From Acholeplasmataceae bacterium (GTDB lineage Bacteria > Bacillota_I > Bacilli_A > Acholeplasmatales > UBA5453), in the NCBI GenBank assembly GCA_028685975.1, contig JAQUCY010000002.1, positions 1 through 40,826 of the forward strand: DNA of 40,826 nt, read 5' to 3'. The notes below the pieces were generated by a model. The model searched no databases, was not told the DNA's origin, and saw only the letters and a program-made list of their open reading frames with translations. Positions 9,630-17,654 of this stretch are shown here, one piece after another (positions within the stretch are counted from its first letter, which is position 1; each line of letters begins with the position of its first letter). The translations under genes and the position numbers were made by a program.

Positions 9630-10293
9630 GATAATGTTCACCACCCTTTTCATCATGATGATGCTCATGATAATTTTGAAACTGCTCAAAGGTTCCTTTA
9701 AAGCGGATTGTTTGATCCAGTTGAATGATTTTAGAACCTCTTCGTAAGCCATCTGATAAATCATGAGTGACATGAACTATGGTCATCCCATTATTGTGAA
9801 GTGCTTCAATATAATTGTAAAATTTATCTCTAAAACCCGGATCAAGCGCACTAGTGGGTTCATCTAAAATTAATACATCTGGTCGTGATAACAGCGCACG
9901 AATAATATAAACTCTTTGAGATTCGCCTCCACTAAGTTGTTTCATCTTATGATATTTTAATCCGCTAATATTCATTAATTCTAAATAGACATCAATCTCT
10001 GAATCTTTGACTTTATTTAAGTTAGATAGTTTTAAAACTTCATAAACGGTTGCCGGGATGAATTTAGGATTATGGAGATGTTGGGGAATATAACCTAACT
10101 TATACTCACCAAACCGCACAATCCCTTCAGTTGGTTTTGTTAAACCGGTCATAACCTTTATTAAAGTAGTTTTACCAGATCCATTAGGCCCGATTATATT
10201 TAAATAATCGCCCTTATTAACAGTGAATGAAATATCTTTTATTATACAAGTATCAAACTTTTTTACAGAAACATTATCAAAACTTAATATCAT
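9622..10293 (-). CDS. znuC: Zinc ABC transporter ATP-binding protein with His-rich C-terminal tail
   Basis: GPNGSGKTTLIKVMTGL, LSGGESQRVYIIRALLSRPDVLILDEPTSALD, C-terminal NYHEHHHDEKGGEHYHV. Confidence 0.92.
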   Translation of the reverse strand: MILSFDNVSVKKFDTCIIKDISFTVNKGDYLNIIGPNGSGKTTLIKVMTGLTKPTEGIVRFGEYKLGYIPQHLHNPKFIPATVYEVLKLSNLNKVKDSEIDVYLELMNISGLKYHKMKQLSGGESQRVYIIRALLSRPDVLILDEPTSALDPGFRDKFYNYIEALHNNGMTIVHVTHDLSDGLRRGSKIIQLDQTIRFKGTFEQFQNYHEHHHDEKGGEHYHV

Positions 10294-10295
10294 AT

Positions 10296-11216
10296 TTATA
10301 CCCCGTAAGCTAGTTTTATATTAGCTAAATTCTCATTCCATAAATCTAGTATGCTTGTCTTATTTTCAAACTGATCTTTACTAATGTTGTGCATAGAATA
10401 AAGTGGTTTTTTTACAATCTCATAAGAATCATTTAATAAATCAGTTTCAATAGAACTAGCTGTATTTAATCCTTCAAACTGATCATAGAAGAAGACATTT
10501 GATTTAGATCCTTTTATTTGATTAATCATCTCGAGGATATCTTGAGAGGTTGGATCCACTTCAGTTGTAAAAGAATCGGTCAAAGAAATGATATTTAGGT
10601 TAGTTTCTTCACTGAATAAAGAAAAGACGTTATGGCCAATAAAGTACAAAGGAATATTGGTTAAAGGTAAATCTAAAAATTGAGCTTTGATATCATTAAG
10701 GTCATCTTTAAGTTTAGATGCATTAGTCGTAAAAAAAGTGTTTTCTTCAGGTTTAATTTCTATTAAAGCACTTAAAATAACATCAACCATTTCAATTTGA
10801 TTTTCAAGTACAGTCCAGTAATGAAGATTTTCATCATGACCATGACTTTTATGATCATCAACGTACTCCTCATCGGTTTCATTGTGGTGTAAAGCAAAAA
10901 TATTCGCAACACTTAAATCGACAAAATTGCTTTTTCCATGATCTAGATTAACTACCCAAGGATCCATATCATTAGAAGTGAATAAAAACACCTTAGATGA
11001 TTCGATTTGGATTATTTGCTTAGAAGTTGGTTCAAAACTATGTGCATCTGCACCAATGGGCATAACTAAGTTGTAAGTCAATTTATCCCCCGCAATACTT
11101 CTAACCATATCGTATTGAATATAAAGAGTTGTGACAACATCATATTTTTCAGATGTTGTACAAGATGACAGTAAAATTAAAACTGCTAAAATTGGCAATA
11201 TCAAGATTTTTTTCAT
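10296..11216 (-). CDS. znuA: Zinc ABC transporter substrate-binding lipoprotein
   Basis: Signal peptide with lipobox LLSSC; VMPIGADAHSFEPTSKQI; His/acid-rich loop HHNETDEEYVDDHKSHGHDENLHYW. Confidence 0.93.
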   Translation of the reverse strand: MKKILILPILAVLILLSSCTTSEKYDVVTTLYIQYDMVRSIAGDKLTYNLVMPIGADAHSFEPTSKQIIQIESSKVFLFTSNDMDPWVVNLDHGKSNFVDLSVANIFALHHNETDEEYVDDHKSHGHDENLHYWTVLENQIEMVDVILSALIEIKPEENTFFTTNASKLKDDLNDIKAQFLDLPLTNIPLYFIGHNVFSLFSEETNLNIISLTDSFTTEVDPTSQDILEMINQIKGSKSNVFFYDQFEGLNTASSIETDLLNDSYEIVKKPLYSMHNISKDQFENKTSILDLWNENLANIKLAYGV

Positions 11217-11242
11217 AATATCCTCCTAATAGATACCACATG

Positions 11243-11271
11243 ATTATAGCATAAAAAAACGTATTTGCAAA
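11243..11271 (-). promoter_or_regulatory. znuA promoter
   Basis: Minus strand TTTGCA (11271-11266) - 17 nt - TATAAT (11248-11243). Confidence 0.65.
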
Positions 11272-11280
11272 TCATTTGCA
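11266..11280. promoter_or_regulatory. Fur-family (Zur) operator, perfect 7-1-7 palindrome
   Basis: TGCAAAT-C-ATTTGCA overlapping the znuA -35; flanked by a further half site (TTTGCATTTGCAAA). Confidence 0.75.
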
Positions 11281-11306
11281 TTTGCAAAAAGGGTTAAATA
11301 TATTTA

Positions 11307-11335
11307 TTGAATGTTGATTAAATTAATGATATAAT
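11307..11335 (+). promoter_or_regulatory. Promoter of rimP-nusA-infB operon
   Basis: TTGAAT - 17 nt - TATAAT. Confidence 0.65.
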
Positions 11336-11345
11336 AAATTGTAAT

Positions 11346-11369
11346 GTGAGTGGATGAAGATCCGCTCAT
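11346..11369 (+). other. 5'-leader hairpin upstream of rimP
   Basis: GTGAGTGGAT GAAG ATCCGCTCAT stem-loop followed by TTTTATT. Confidence 0.55.
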
Positions 11370-11388
11370 TTTATTGAGGTGATAGATT

Positions 11389-11826
11389 ATGAACTTAGAA
11401 AACATAAAAAAAATCATTGAACCAGCATTGGCTACGGAAAAACTATCTTTATATTCTTTGAAGACAAAAAAAGAATTTGGGATGAGTATTTTAGAAGTAT
11501 TGGTCGATGGAGACAAACTAGATTCTGATACTTTATCAACTGTTAATCAAAAAATTAACGATCTTATTGATAGCGAGTTACCTGAAGATTACTACCTAGA
11601 AGTATCTTCACCTGGTGCAGAAAGAGATATCAGATCTTTAGAAGAAGCAAACCGTTTTATTGGTAAATATGTCTTCTTTAAAACAAACAGTATGGAACAT
11701 GAGGGTACTTTAGAAAAGATTACCGGTGAAACATTGAGCATTAAAGTAAATTTAAAAGGTCGATTTAAGACATTCGAAATAAACTATAGTGATATAATTA
11801 AATTAAGATTAGCAATTAAATTTTAG
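11389..11826 (+). CDS. rimP: Ribosome maturation factor RimP
   Basis: YYLEVSSPGAERDIRS motif, position before nusA. Confidence 0.93.
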   Translation: MNLENIKKIIEPALATEKLSLYSLKTKKEFGMSILEVLVDGDKLDSDTLSTVNQKINDLIDSELPEDYYLEVSSPGAERDIRSLEEANRFIGKYVFFKTNSMEHEGTLEKITGETLSIKVNLKGRFKTFEINYSDIIKLRLAIKF

Positions 11827-11834
11827 GAGGAAAT

Positions 11835-12911
11835 ATGGTAAGCAAAGCATTTTTTGAAGCGCTAGACGCTTTAGTAGAAGAAAGAGATTTTACATATGAA
11901 CAAATAGTTGATGGCTTTATTAAAGGAATGCACGCTGCATTCAAGAAAACAAAAGGCCATTCTTCATGTCGCGTTGAAGTAAATAAAGAAAGAAACGAAA
12001 TCCTTATTTTTGAACAACAACTTGTGGTTCCTGATGAAGGTTTTGATTTGGAAGCAGATCCAAAGTACAAACAAATTAAGTTATCAGAAGCAAGAAAAAT
12101 TAAAAAAAGAATCAAAGTTGGGGAAATTTTAGAAGAATCGATTAACCCTAAAGAATTTTCACAAGCTGCAGTTCAAAACTTAAAGAACGTTTTAAATCAA
12201 AACTTAAAAACAATTGAAAAAGACAAACTTTATGAATTCTTTAAACAAAAAGAAAAAGAAATGATTGTTGGACGAGTGATTGGAGAAGATGAAAATTATT
12301 ACCGTCTTGAATTAGGTAGAGAGGTTACTACATTACTTCCAAAAAAAGAATGTCTTCCAAACGATCAGTTTGTTGAAGGGGAATCTATCAAAGTCTTTAT
12401 TTCTCAAGTTGAAATGAAATCTAAAGGACCAAAAGTGTTAGTGACACGTTTAGATAAGAGTTTTGTGACTAGATTATTTGAAGATTTAATTCCTGAAGTC
12501 AAAGATGGTATCGTTGAGATTATGGGAGTTGCCCGTGACGCGGGAGATAGAGCTAAAATAGGCGTTAAATCCAATGATCCTAATGTTGATGCGATTGGTT
12601 CATGTGTTGGCCCAGACGGTATTAGAATCAAGGAAATCGTTAGAGCATTGTCAGGGGAAAAGGTTGATTTATTCTTATGGAGTGAAAATGAAAAAGATTT
12701 AATCGCTAATTCTTTACAACCTGCTGACGTTATTAACGTGATTAATATTGATCAAAGTCAAAAAACAGCACTTGCGATCGTTGAAGATGATAAATTATCT
12801 CTTGCGATTGGTAAAGGTGGACAAAATGTGAAACTTGCCGTTCAAGCAATTGGATGGAAGATTGATATTAAATCAGTATCTATGGCTAACAGTGAGGGTA
12901 TAGATTATTAA
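11835..12911 (+). CDS. nusA: Transcription termination/antitermination factor NusA
   Basis: S1 and KH regions (DPNVDAIGSCVGPDGIRIKEIVRALSGEKVDL, LSLAIGKGGQNVKLAVQAIGWKIDI). Confidence 0.97.
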   Translation: MVSKAFFEALDALVEERDFTYEQIVDGFIKGMHAAFKKTKGHSSCRVEVNKERNEILIFEQQLVVPDEGFDLEADPKYKQIKLSEARKIKKRIKVGEILEESINPKEFSQAAVQNLKNVLNQNLKTIEKDKLYEFFKQKEKEMIVGRVIGEDENYYRLELGREVTTLLPKKECLPNDQFVEGESIKVFISQVEMKSKGPKVLVTRLDKSFVTRLFEDLIPEVKDGIVEIMGVARDAGDRAKIGVKSNDPNVDAIGSCVGPDGIRIKEIVRALSGEKVDLFLWSENEKDLIANSLQPADVINVINIDQSQKTALAIVEDDKLSLAIGKGGQNVKLAVQAIGWKIDIKSVSMANSEGIDY

Positions 12912-12923
12912 TAGGTGATATTT

Positions 12924-13193
12924 ATGAAAGTTAAAAAAATTCCAATGAGAACTTGTGTTGTAACAAAAGAACAACGACCAAAACAAGATTTGGTTCGTGT
13001 TGTGGCAACAAAAGAAGGTAAAATCAGTGTTGATTTAACTGGAAAAGCCAATGGTAGAGGGGCTTATTTGATACTCGATAAAAGTGTGATAGAAAAAGCC
13101 ATTAAAACAAAGGTTTTGGATAAGAAACTTGAAGTGAATATACCTAATGAAATTTATGAAGAATTATTAGAACTTGTTAAAAATGCCAAATAG
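12924..13193 (+). CDS. ylxR: YlxR family RNA-binding protein (RnpM)
   Basis: MKVKKIPMRTCVVTKEQRPKQDLVRVV, GRGAYL; operon position. Confidence 0.92.
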   Translation: MKVKKIPMRTCVVTKEQRPKQDLVRVVATKEGKISVDLTGKANGRGAYLILDKSVIEKAIKTKVLDKKLEVNIPNEIYEELLELVKNAK

Positions 13194-13461
13194 ACTAGGA
13201 CTTGCTAAAAAAGCATCTAAACTTACTGTTGGGACCGACCAAGTTATTAGAGCAATTCAAGCTGGAAAAGCGAAACTTGTTTTTCTTGCCAATGATGCAG
13301 CTTTTAATACTACTAAGAAAATTACCGATAAATGTCATTTTTATCAAGTTGAAGTATTAACAATGTTTGATTCTAATACTTTATCTAAAGCAGTTGGAAA
13401 ATCAAACATCAAATGTGTCGCAATACTAGATGAAGGATTTAGGGACATGTTTAAAAACTAA
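13183..13461 (+). CDS. ylxQ: YlxQ, L7Ae/L30e-family protein
   Basis: MPNRLGLAKKASKLTVGTDQVIRAIQAGKAKLVFLANDAA; overlaps end of ylxR. Confidence 0.9.
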   Translation: MPNRLGLAKKASKLTVGTDQVIRAIQAGKAKLVFLANDAAFNTTKKITDKCHFYQVEVLTMFDSNTLSKAVGKSNIKCVAILDEGFRDMFKN

Positions 13462-13480
13462 ATAAAAAGGAAGTGATTAC

Positions 13481-15331
13481 ATGAAGAAACGTTATGAAAT
13501 AGAAAAAGACGTTGAATCAAAGAAATACAGCAAACAAGAAGTGAGACAAACCAATCTCCCAAAGAAAAAAACAGTAACGGCTAAAGGAAAGGTTTTAATT
13601 TATAAACCTAATATGTCAGTAAGTGATGTGGCTACCAGTTTGGGGATTTCTAATGCTGAAATTATTAAGCGATTAATGGGTTTAGGGGTTATGACCTCTA
13701 TTAACCAAACAATAGATCGTGATACCATTGAACTTATTGCGATTGATTTAGGATTTTCCATTGAAAATGAAGTTATTACAGATATTACTAGATTTGATGA
13801 AATGACATTTGATGATAAGGAAGAAGACCTAATTCATCGACCACCTATCGTAACTGTTATGGGACATGTTGACCATGGCAAAACAACACTACTAGATGCG
13901 ATAAGACATACAAGAGTTGCTGCAGGAGAAGCCGGTGGGATTACTCAACATATAGGTGCTTATCAAGTTGAGATAAAAGGTCAAAAAATAACTTTTATCG
14001 ACACCCCAGGCCACGCTGCATTTACTGAAATGCGTGCTAGAGGAGCCCAAGTAACAGATATTGTCATTATCGTTGTTGCTGCAGATGACGGGGTTATGCC
14101 TCAAACTATTGAGGCAATTGACCATGCTAAATCTGCAGGTGTTCCAATTATTATTGCAGTCAACAAAATTGATAGACCTCAAGCCAATCCAGAACACGTT
14201 AAAACTGAATTATCAAATTTAGGCGTTGTTCCTGAAGATTGGGGCGGCAAAATCCCATTTGCGGAAATATCAGCTCTAAAGAATATGGGGATTGAGGATT
14301 TACTAGAAGTTGTTGTATTAGTTAGTGAAATTGAAGATTTAAAAGCGAATCCAAATAGACTTGCTACAGGTACAGTTATTGAAGCAAGACTTGATAAAGG
14401 AAGAGGGGTTGTCACAACTGTTATTGTTAAGAATGGAACATTAAAAATAGGCGATAACTTAGTATGTGGTAACACCTATGGTAAAGTTAGAACTATGTCT
14501 GATGGATCAAAAAAACGAATCCATGAAGCATTACCAAGCCAACCTATAGAAATTACTGGTCTAATGGATGTTCCATCGGCAGGGGATAAGTTTGTTTGTT
14601 TAGAAGATGAAAGACAAACCAGACAAATCGCTGAAGAAAGAACCTCTCGTCAAAGAGAAGGGGATCTTGCAAAACAAAAGAAAGCATCATTAAAGACATT
14701 GTTCAAAGAAGCTGAAGAACAAGAAAAAGAACTGGTCTTAGTCATTAAAGGTGATACACAAGGTACTATTGAGGCGTTAAAAAATTCATTAGAAAAAATT
14801 GATGTTGAAGGCTTACATGTTAATATCATACGTTCTAGTGTTGGTGCCATTACAGAATCAGACGTTACTTTAGCAGATGCTTCAAATGCAATTATCTTAG
14901 GTTTTAATGTAAGACCAATCGCAATGGTAAGAGACCTTGCTAAATCTCAAGGTGTGGAGATTCGTTTATACAATGTCATCTATAAAGCAATTGAAGATAT
15001 TGAAGCCGCACTTTCTGGTATGCTAGCGCCTGAATTTGAAGAAGTCGTTACTGGACAAGCTGAGGTTAGGGAAATCTATAAAATCAGTAAAATTGGTACG
15101 GTTGCAGGAAGTTATGTTACTGATGGATCAATCATTAGAAACAGTGGAATCAGAGTCCTTAGAGAAGGAATCGTAATATTCGAAGGTAAAATGTCTTCCT
15201 TAAAACGTTTTAAAGACGACGTTAAAGAAGTTAGACAAGGTTATGAATGTGGCATTAGTGTCGAAAACTTTAATGATATAAAAGTAGGAGACATTTTAGA
15301 AGCATTCAGAGATAAAGAGGTAGAAAAATAA
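13481..15331 (+). CDS. infB: Translation initiation factor IF-2
   Basis: [70 protein letters not shown]. Confidence 0.98.
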   Translation: MKKRYEIEKDVESKKYSKQEVRQTNLPKKKTVTAKGKVLIYKPNMSVSDVATSLGISNAEIIKRLMGLGVMTSINQTIDRDTIELIAIDLGFSIENEVITDITRFDEMTFDDKEEDLIHRPPIVTVMGHVDHGKTTLLDAIRHTRVAAGEAGGITQHIGAYQVEIKGQKITFIDTPGHAAFTEMRARGAQVTDIVIIVVAADDGVMPQTIEAIDHAKSAGVPIIIAVNKIDRPQANPEHVKTELSNLGVVPEDWGGKIPFAEISALKNMGIEDLLEVVVLVSEIEDLKANPNRLATGTVIEARLDKGRGVVTTVIVKNGTLKIGDNLVCGNTYGKVRTMSDGSKKRIHEALPSQPIEITGLMDVPSAGDKFVCLEDERQTRQIAEERTSRQREGDLAKQKKASLKTLFKEAEEQEKELVLVIKGDTQGTIEALKNSLEKIDVEGLHVNIIRSSVGAITESDVTLADASNAIILGFNVRPIAMVRDLAKSQGVEIRLYNVIYKAIEDIEAALSGMLAPEFEEVVTGQAEVREIYKISKIGTVAGSYVTDGSIIRNSGIRVLREGIVIFEGKMSSLKRFKDDVKEVRQGYECGISVENFNDIKVGDILEAFRDKEVEK

Positions 15332-15690
15332 TGGAAAGTGTTACATTAGAAAGACTTCAATCATTATTTCTAAGAGAACTTGCAGTTATTGTCAATAAAG
15401 ATCGTAAGATAAAAGGACAAATGTATTTTAATATTACAGAAGTTAAAATAACAAAAGATCTTTCATTTGCGACAGTATATTACACTATATTATCTGATAA
15501 AGAAGAGGACTTAGATATTGCTAAAAACACATTAAATCAATACAATAAACAAATTAGGCAAGAATTATCTCAAAAGATTAGAAATATACGTAAAATGCCA
15601 GAACTTAAGTTTAAGTATGACGAAGCACTTGCTTACGGAAATAAAATTGATAAAATAATTAAGGAATTAAACACAACTAAAAATGAATAG
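15331..15690 (+). CDS. rbfA: 30S ribosome-binding factor A
   Basis: Follows infB with TAATG overlap; RIRKMPELKFKYDEALAYGNKIDKII-like C-terminus. Confidence 0.92.
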   Translation: MESVTLERLQSLFLRELAVIVNKDRKIKGQMYFNITEVKITKDLSFATVYYTILSDKEEDLDIAKNTLNQYNKQIRQELSQKIRNIRKMPELKFKYDEALAYGNKIDKIIKELNTTKNE

Positions 15691-15697
15691 TAATTAA

Positions 15698-15727
15698 GCC
15701 ATAATCTCGCTGGATTATGGCTTTTTA
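15698..15727 (+). terminator. Rho-independent terminator of the nusA-infB operon
   Basis: GCCATAATC TCGCTG GATTATGGC TTTTTATT. Confidence 0.9.
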
Positions 15728-15768
15728 TTATAAAAATTTTTAAATATTCAAAAAAATATAAAAAAGTA

Positions 15769-15797
15769 TTGTAATATTCAAATTAATACATTATAAT
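15769..15797 (+). promoter_or_regulatory. Promoter for the 15817-nfeD-SPFH cluster
   Basis: TTGTAA - 17 nt - TATAAT. Confidence 0.6.
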
Positions 15798-15816
15798 GAA
15801 ATTAAGAGGTGATTAG

Positions 15817-16188
15817 ATGAGCATAAAATGGATTAACGTTAACAACAATCAGTTAACGGCAACCTTGTATGATACAAACATCACATTAAACAAGCCATCA
15901 AGTTATTATTTTGAAAGTGCTTATAAAGTGCTTGTTGGGATGGATGTTGAGAACAGACTAGTTCTTATCAAGCATTTAAATAAAGAAGAGTCTTTAAGAG
16001 GCAACATTGATAAAAACAATTTATTAGATTTAAAGATTAAACCAAGTTATGGTAGAATAAGTAGTAGGAAAGTAATGTTGGAAATAGAAAAAACATTTGG
16101 GTTAGACTTTAGTGAACATCTAAAGTTTCCAGCTACTTGGGATAGCACTTCTAAAATGTTAAAAATAAATCTAAATGGGGTGATTTAA
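15817..16188 (+). CDS. Conserved-looking hypothetical protein, 123 aa, no recognised family
   Basis: Clean SD (AGAGGTGATTAG), TAATG overlap with the nfeD-like gene; soluble composition. Confidence 0.7.
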   Translation: MSIKWINVNNNQLTATLYDTNITLNKPSSYYFESAYKVLVGMDVENRLVLIKHLNKEESLRGNIDKNNLLDLKIKPSYGRISSRKVMLEIEKTFGLDFSEHLKFPATWDSTSKMLKINLNGVI

Positions 16189-16640
16189 TGGACACAATTC
16201 AAATAATAATGATTAGTGTTTGGGTGTTTGTTTTGATCGCAACTGTTTTGCTTGAATTTGAAAGTCCACAATTGGTTAGTATATGGTTTTCTGTTGGGGC
16301 AATTGTAGCGTTGTTGATGGCAGCATTTAATGTTCATTATTTGTGGCAAATAGGGGCATTTGTTATTGTATCAATGATATTAATATTATTAACAAGACCA
16401 CTTTCAAAACGATTTATGAACAGAGAAATAATCAAAACCAATGTCAGTAGTTTGATTGGTCAACAAGGTACTATATTAAAAGAAGTAAGTTTAAACCAAA
16501 GAGGAGAAGTTCAGGTACAAACTAGAATTTGGACAGCTTTTACAACGGAAAACATAACTATTTTAGAAGGCGAGTTAGTTAGAATTGTTGATATCGAAGG
16601 AAATAAATTATTGGTAGAACCAATTAGAAAGGAAGATTAG
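16188..16640 (+). CDS. NfeD-family membrane protein
   Basis: N-terminal TM helices with LEFESPQLVSIWFSVGAIVALL, C-terminal OB-like domain (LIGQQGTILKEVSLNQRGEVQVQTRIWTA); next to SPFH gene. Confidence 0.85.
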   Translation: MDTIQIIMISVWVFVLIATVLLEFESPQLVSIWFSVGAIVALLMAAFNVHYLWQIGAFVIVSMILILLTRPLSKRFMNREIIKTNVSSLIGQQGTILKEVSLNQRGEVQVQTRIWTAFTTENITILEGELVRIVDIEGNKLLVEPIRKED

Positions 16641-16644
16641 TTAC

Positions 16645-17583
16645 ATGGATCCAATTATTGTTGTTTTAATTATTTTAGGGATTATATTATTAATTGCTTT
16701 AATTATATCCTTATCTAGTGTTAAGATTGTTAGACAATCAGAAAGTGTTATTATTGAACGTTTGGGACGTTACTTCAAGACTTGGGAAACTGGGATTCAC
16801 TGGTTGGTTCCTTTCTTTGATCGCGTCGCATCCAAAGTTTCATTAAAAGAACAAGTCATTGACTATGAACCTCAACCCGTTATTACAAAAGATAACGTGA
16901 CAATGCAAATTGATACAGTAGTTTATTACCAGATTACAGATGCAAAATTATTTACTTATGGCGTTAATAATCCTACAAATGCATTAGCAAATCTAACCGC
17001 AACCACATTAAGAAATATTATCGGTGCCATTGATTTAGATGAGGCTTTAACTTCGAGAGAATTAATTAACTCTAAATTAAGAATCATCCTTGATGAAGCG
17101 ACTGATCCATGGGGAATGAAGGTCGTCAGAGTAGAACTTAAAAATATTATGCCTCCGAAAGATATTAGAGATGCTATGGAAAAACAAATGCGTGCTGAAC
17201 GTGAAAAACGTGAAGCAATTCTAAATGCAGAAGGAGAAAAACAATCAAAAATTCTTATTGCTGAAGGAAATAAAACAGCGATGGTATTGGATGCAGAAGG
17301 TAAAAAACTAGCGGCAATCTTAAAAGCTGAGGGTGAAGCTGAAGCAATTCTTAAAGTACAAGAAGCTACTGCTGAAGGGATTCGTTTAATTAGAGAATCA
17401 CAAGCAGATAGTAGTGTTCTAGCAATCAAAGGTTTTGAAGCCATGATTGAAGTATCAAAAGGGCAAGCAACAAAACTTATAATTCCTTCTGATTTAACCA
17501 GTATTAATACAATAGTAAGTAGTGCTAAGGAAGCTTGGGAAGCAAAAACTCCTGAAGGTCCAAAAGAATCAAATCCTAAATAA
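16645..17583 (+). CDS. SPFH/band 7 (stomatin/QmcA-like) protein
   Basis: VKIVRQSESVIIERLGRYFKTWETGIHWLVPFFDRV, KQMRAEREKREAILNAEGEKQSKILIAEG. Confidence 0.94.
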   Translation: MDPIIVVLIILGIILLIALIISLSSVKIVRQSESVIIERLGRYFKTWETGIHWLVPFFDRVASKVSLKEQVIDYEPQPVITKDNVTMQIDTVVYYQITDAKLFTYGVNNPTNALANLTATTLRNIIGAIDLDEALTSRELINSKLRIILDEATDPWGMKVVRVELKNIMPPKDIRDAMEKQMRAEREKREAILNAEGEKQSKILIAEGNKTAMVLDAEGKKLAAILKAEGEAEAILKVQEATAEGIRLIRESQADSSVLAIKGFEAMIEVSKGQATKLIIPSDLTSINTIVSSAKEAWEAKTPEGPKESNPK

Positions 17584-17590
17584 TTTATTG

Positions 17591-17618
17591 TGAGCCCTAA
17601 TCCAGGGCTCATTTTTTT
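17591..17618 (+). terminator. Rho-independent terminator
   Basis: TGAGCCCT AATCC AGGGCTCA TTTTTTT. Confidence 0.9.
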
Positions 17619-17630
17619 CTTATATTATGG

Positions 17631-17636
17631 TATAAT
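17631..17636 (+). promoter_or_regulatory. -10 box upstream of priA
   Basis: TATAAT directly after the terminator. Confidence 0.45.
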
Positions 17637-17654
17637 TTTAGATAGGTGAAGTTT

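Noticed and set aside
9630-9773. N-terminal extension of the znuB ORF in the track
   Set aside because: Overlaps znuC coding sequence; homology begins at MFDFLLHPF (9629).
13892-14850. Three minus ORFs (13892-14197, 14179-14475, 14650-14850) inside infB
   Set aside because: Antisense to the highly conserved IF-2 G domain and following sequence; no supporting signals.
15728-15790. Very AT-rich tract as a possible replication or integration element
   Set aside because: Explained as the intergenic space between a terminator and a strong promoter; no repeats or DnaA boxes recognised.
16956-17612. 218-aa minus-strand ORF antisense to the SPFH gene
   Set aside because: Low-complexity Ser/Ile/Ala composition, mirror of the codon usage of a confidently assigned gene; no plausible RBS needed to explain it.
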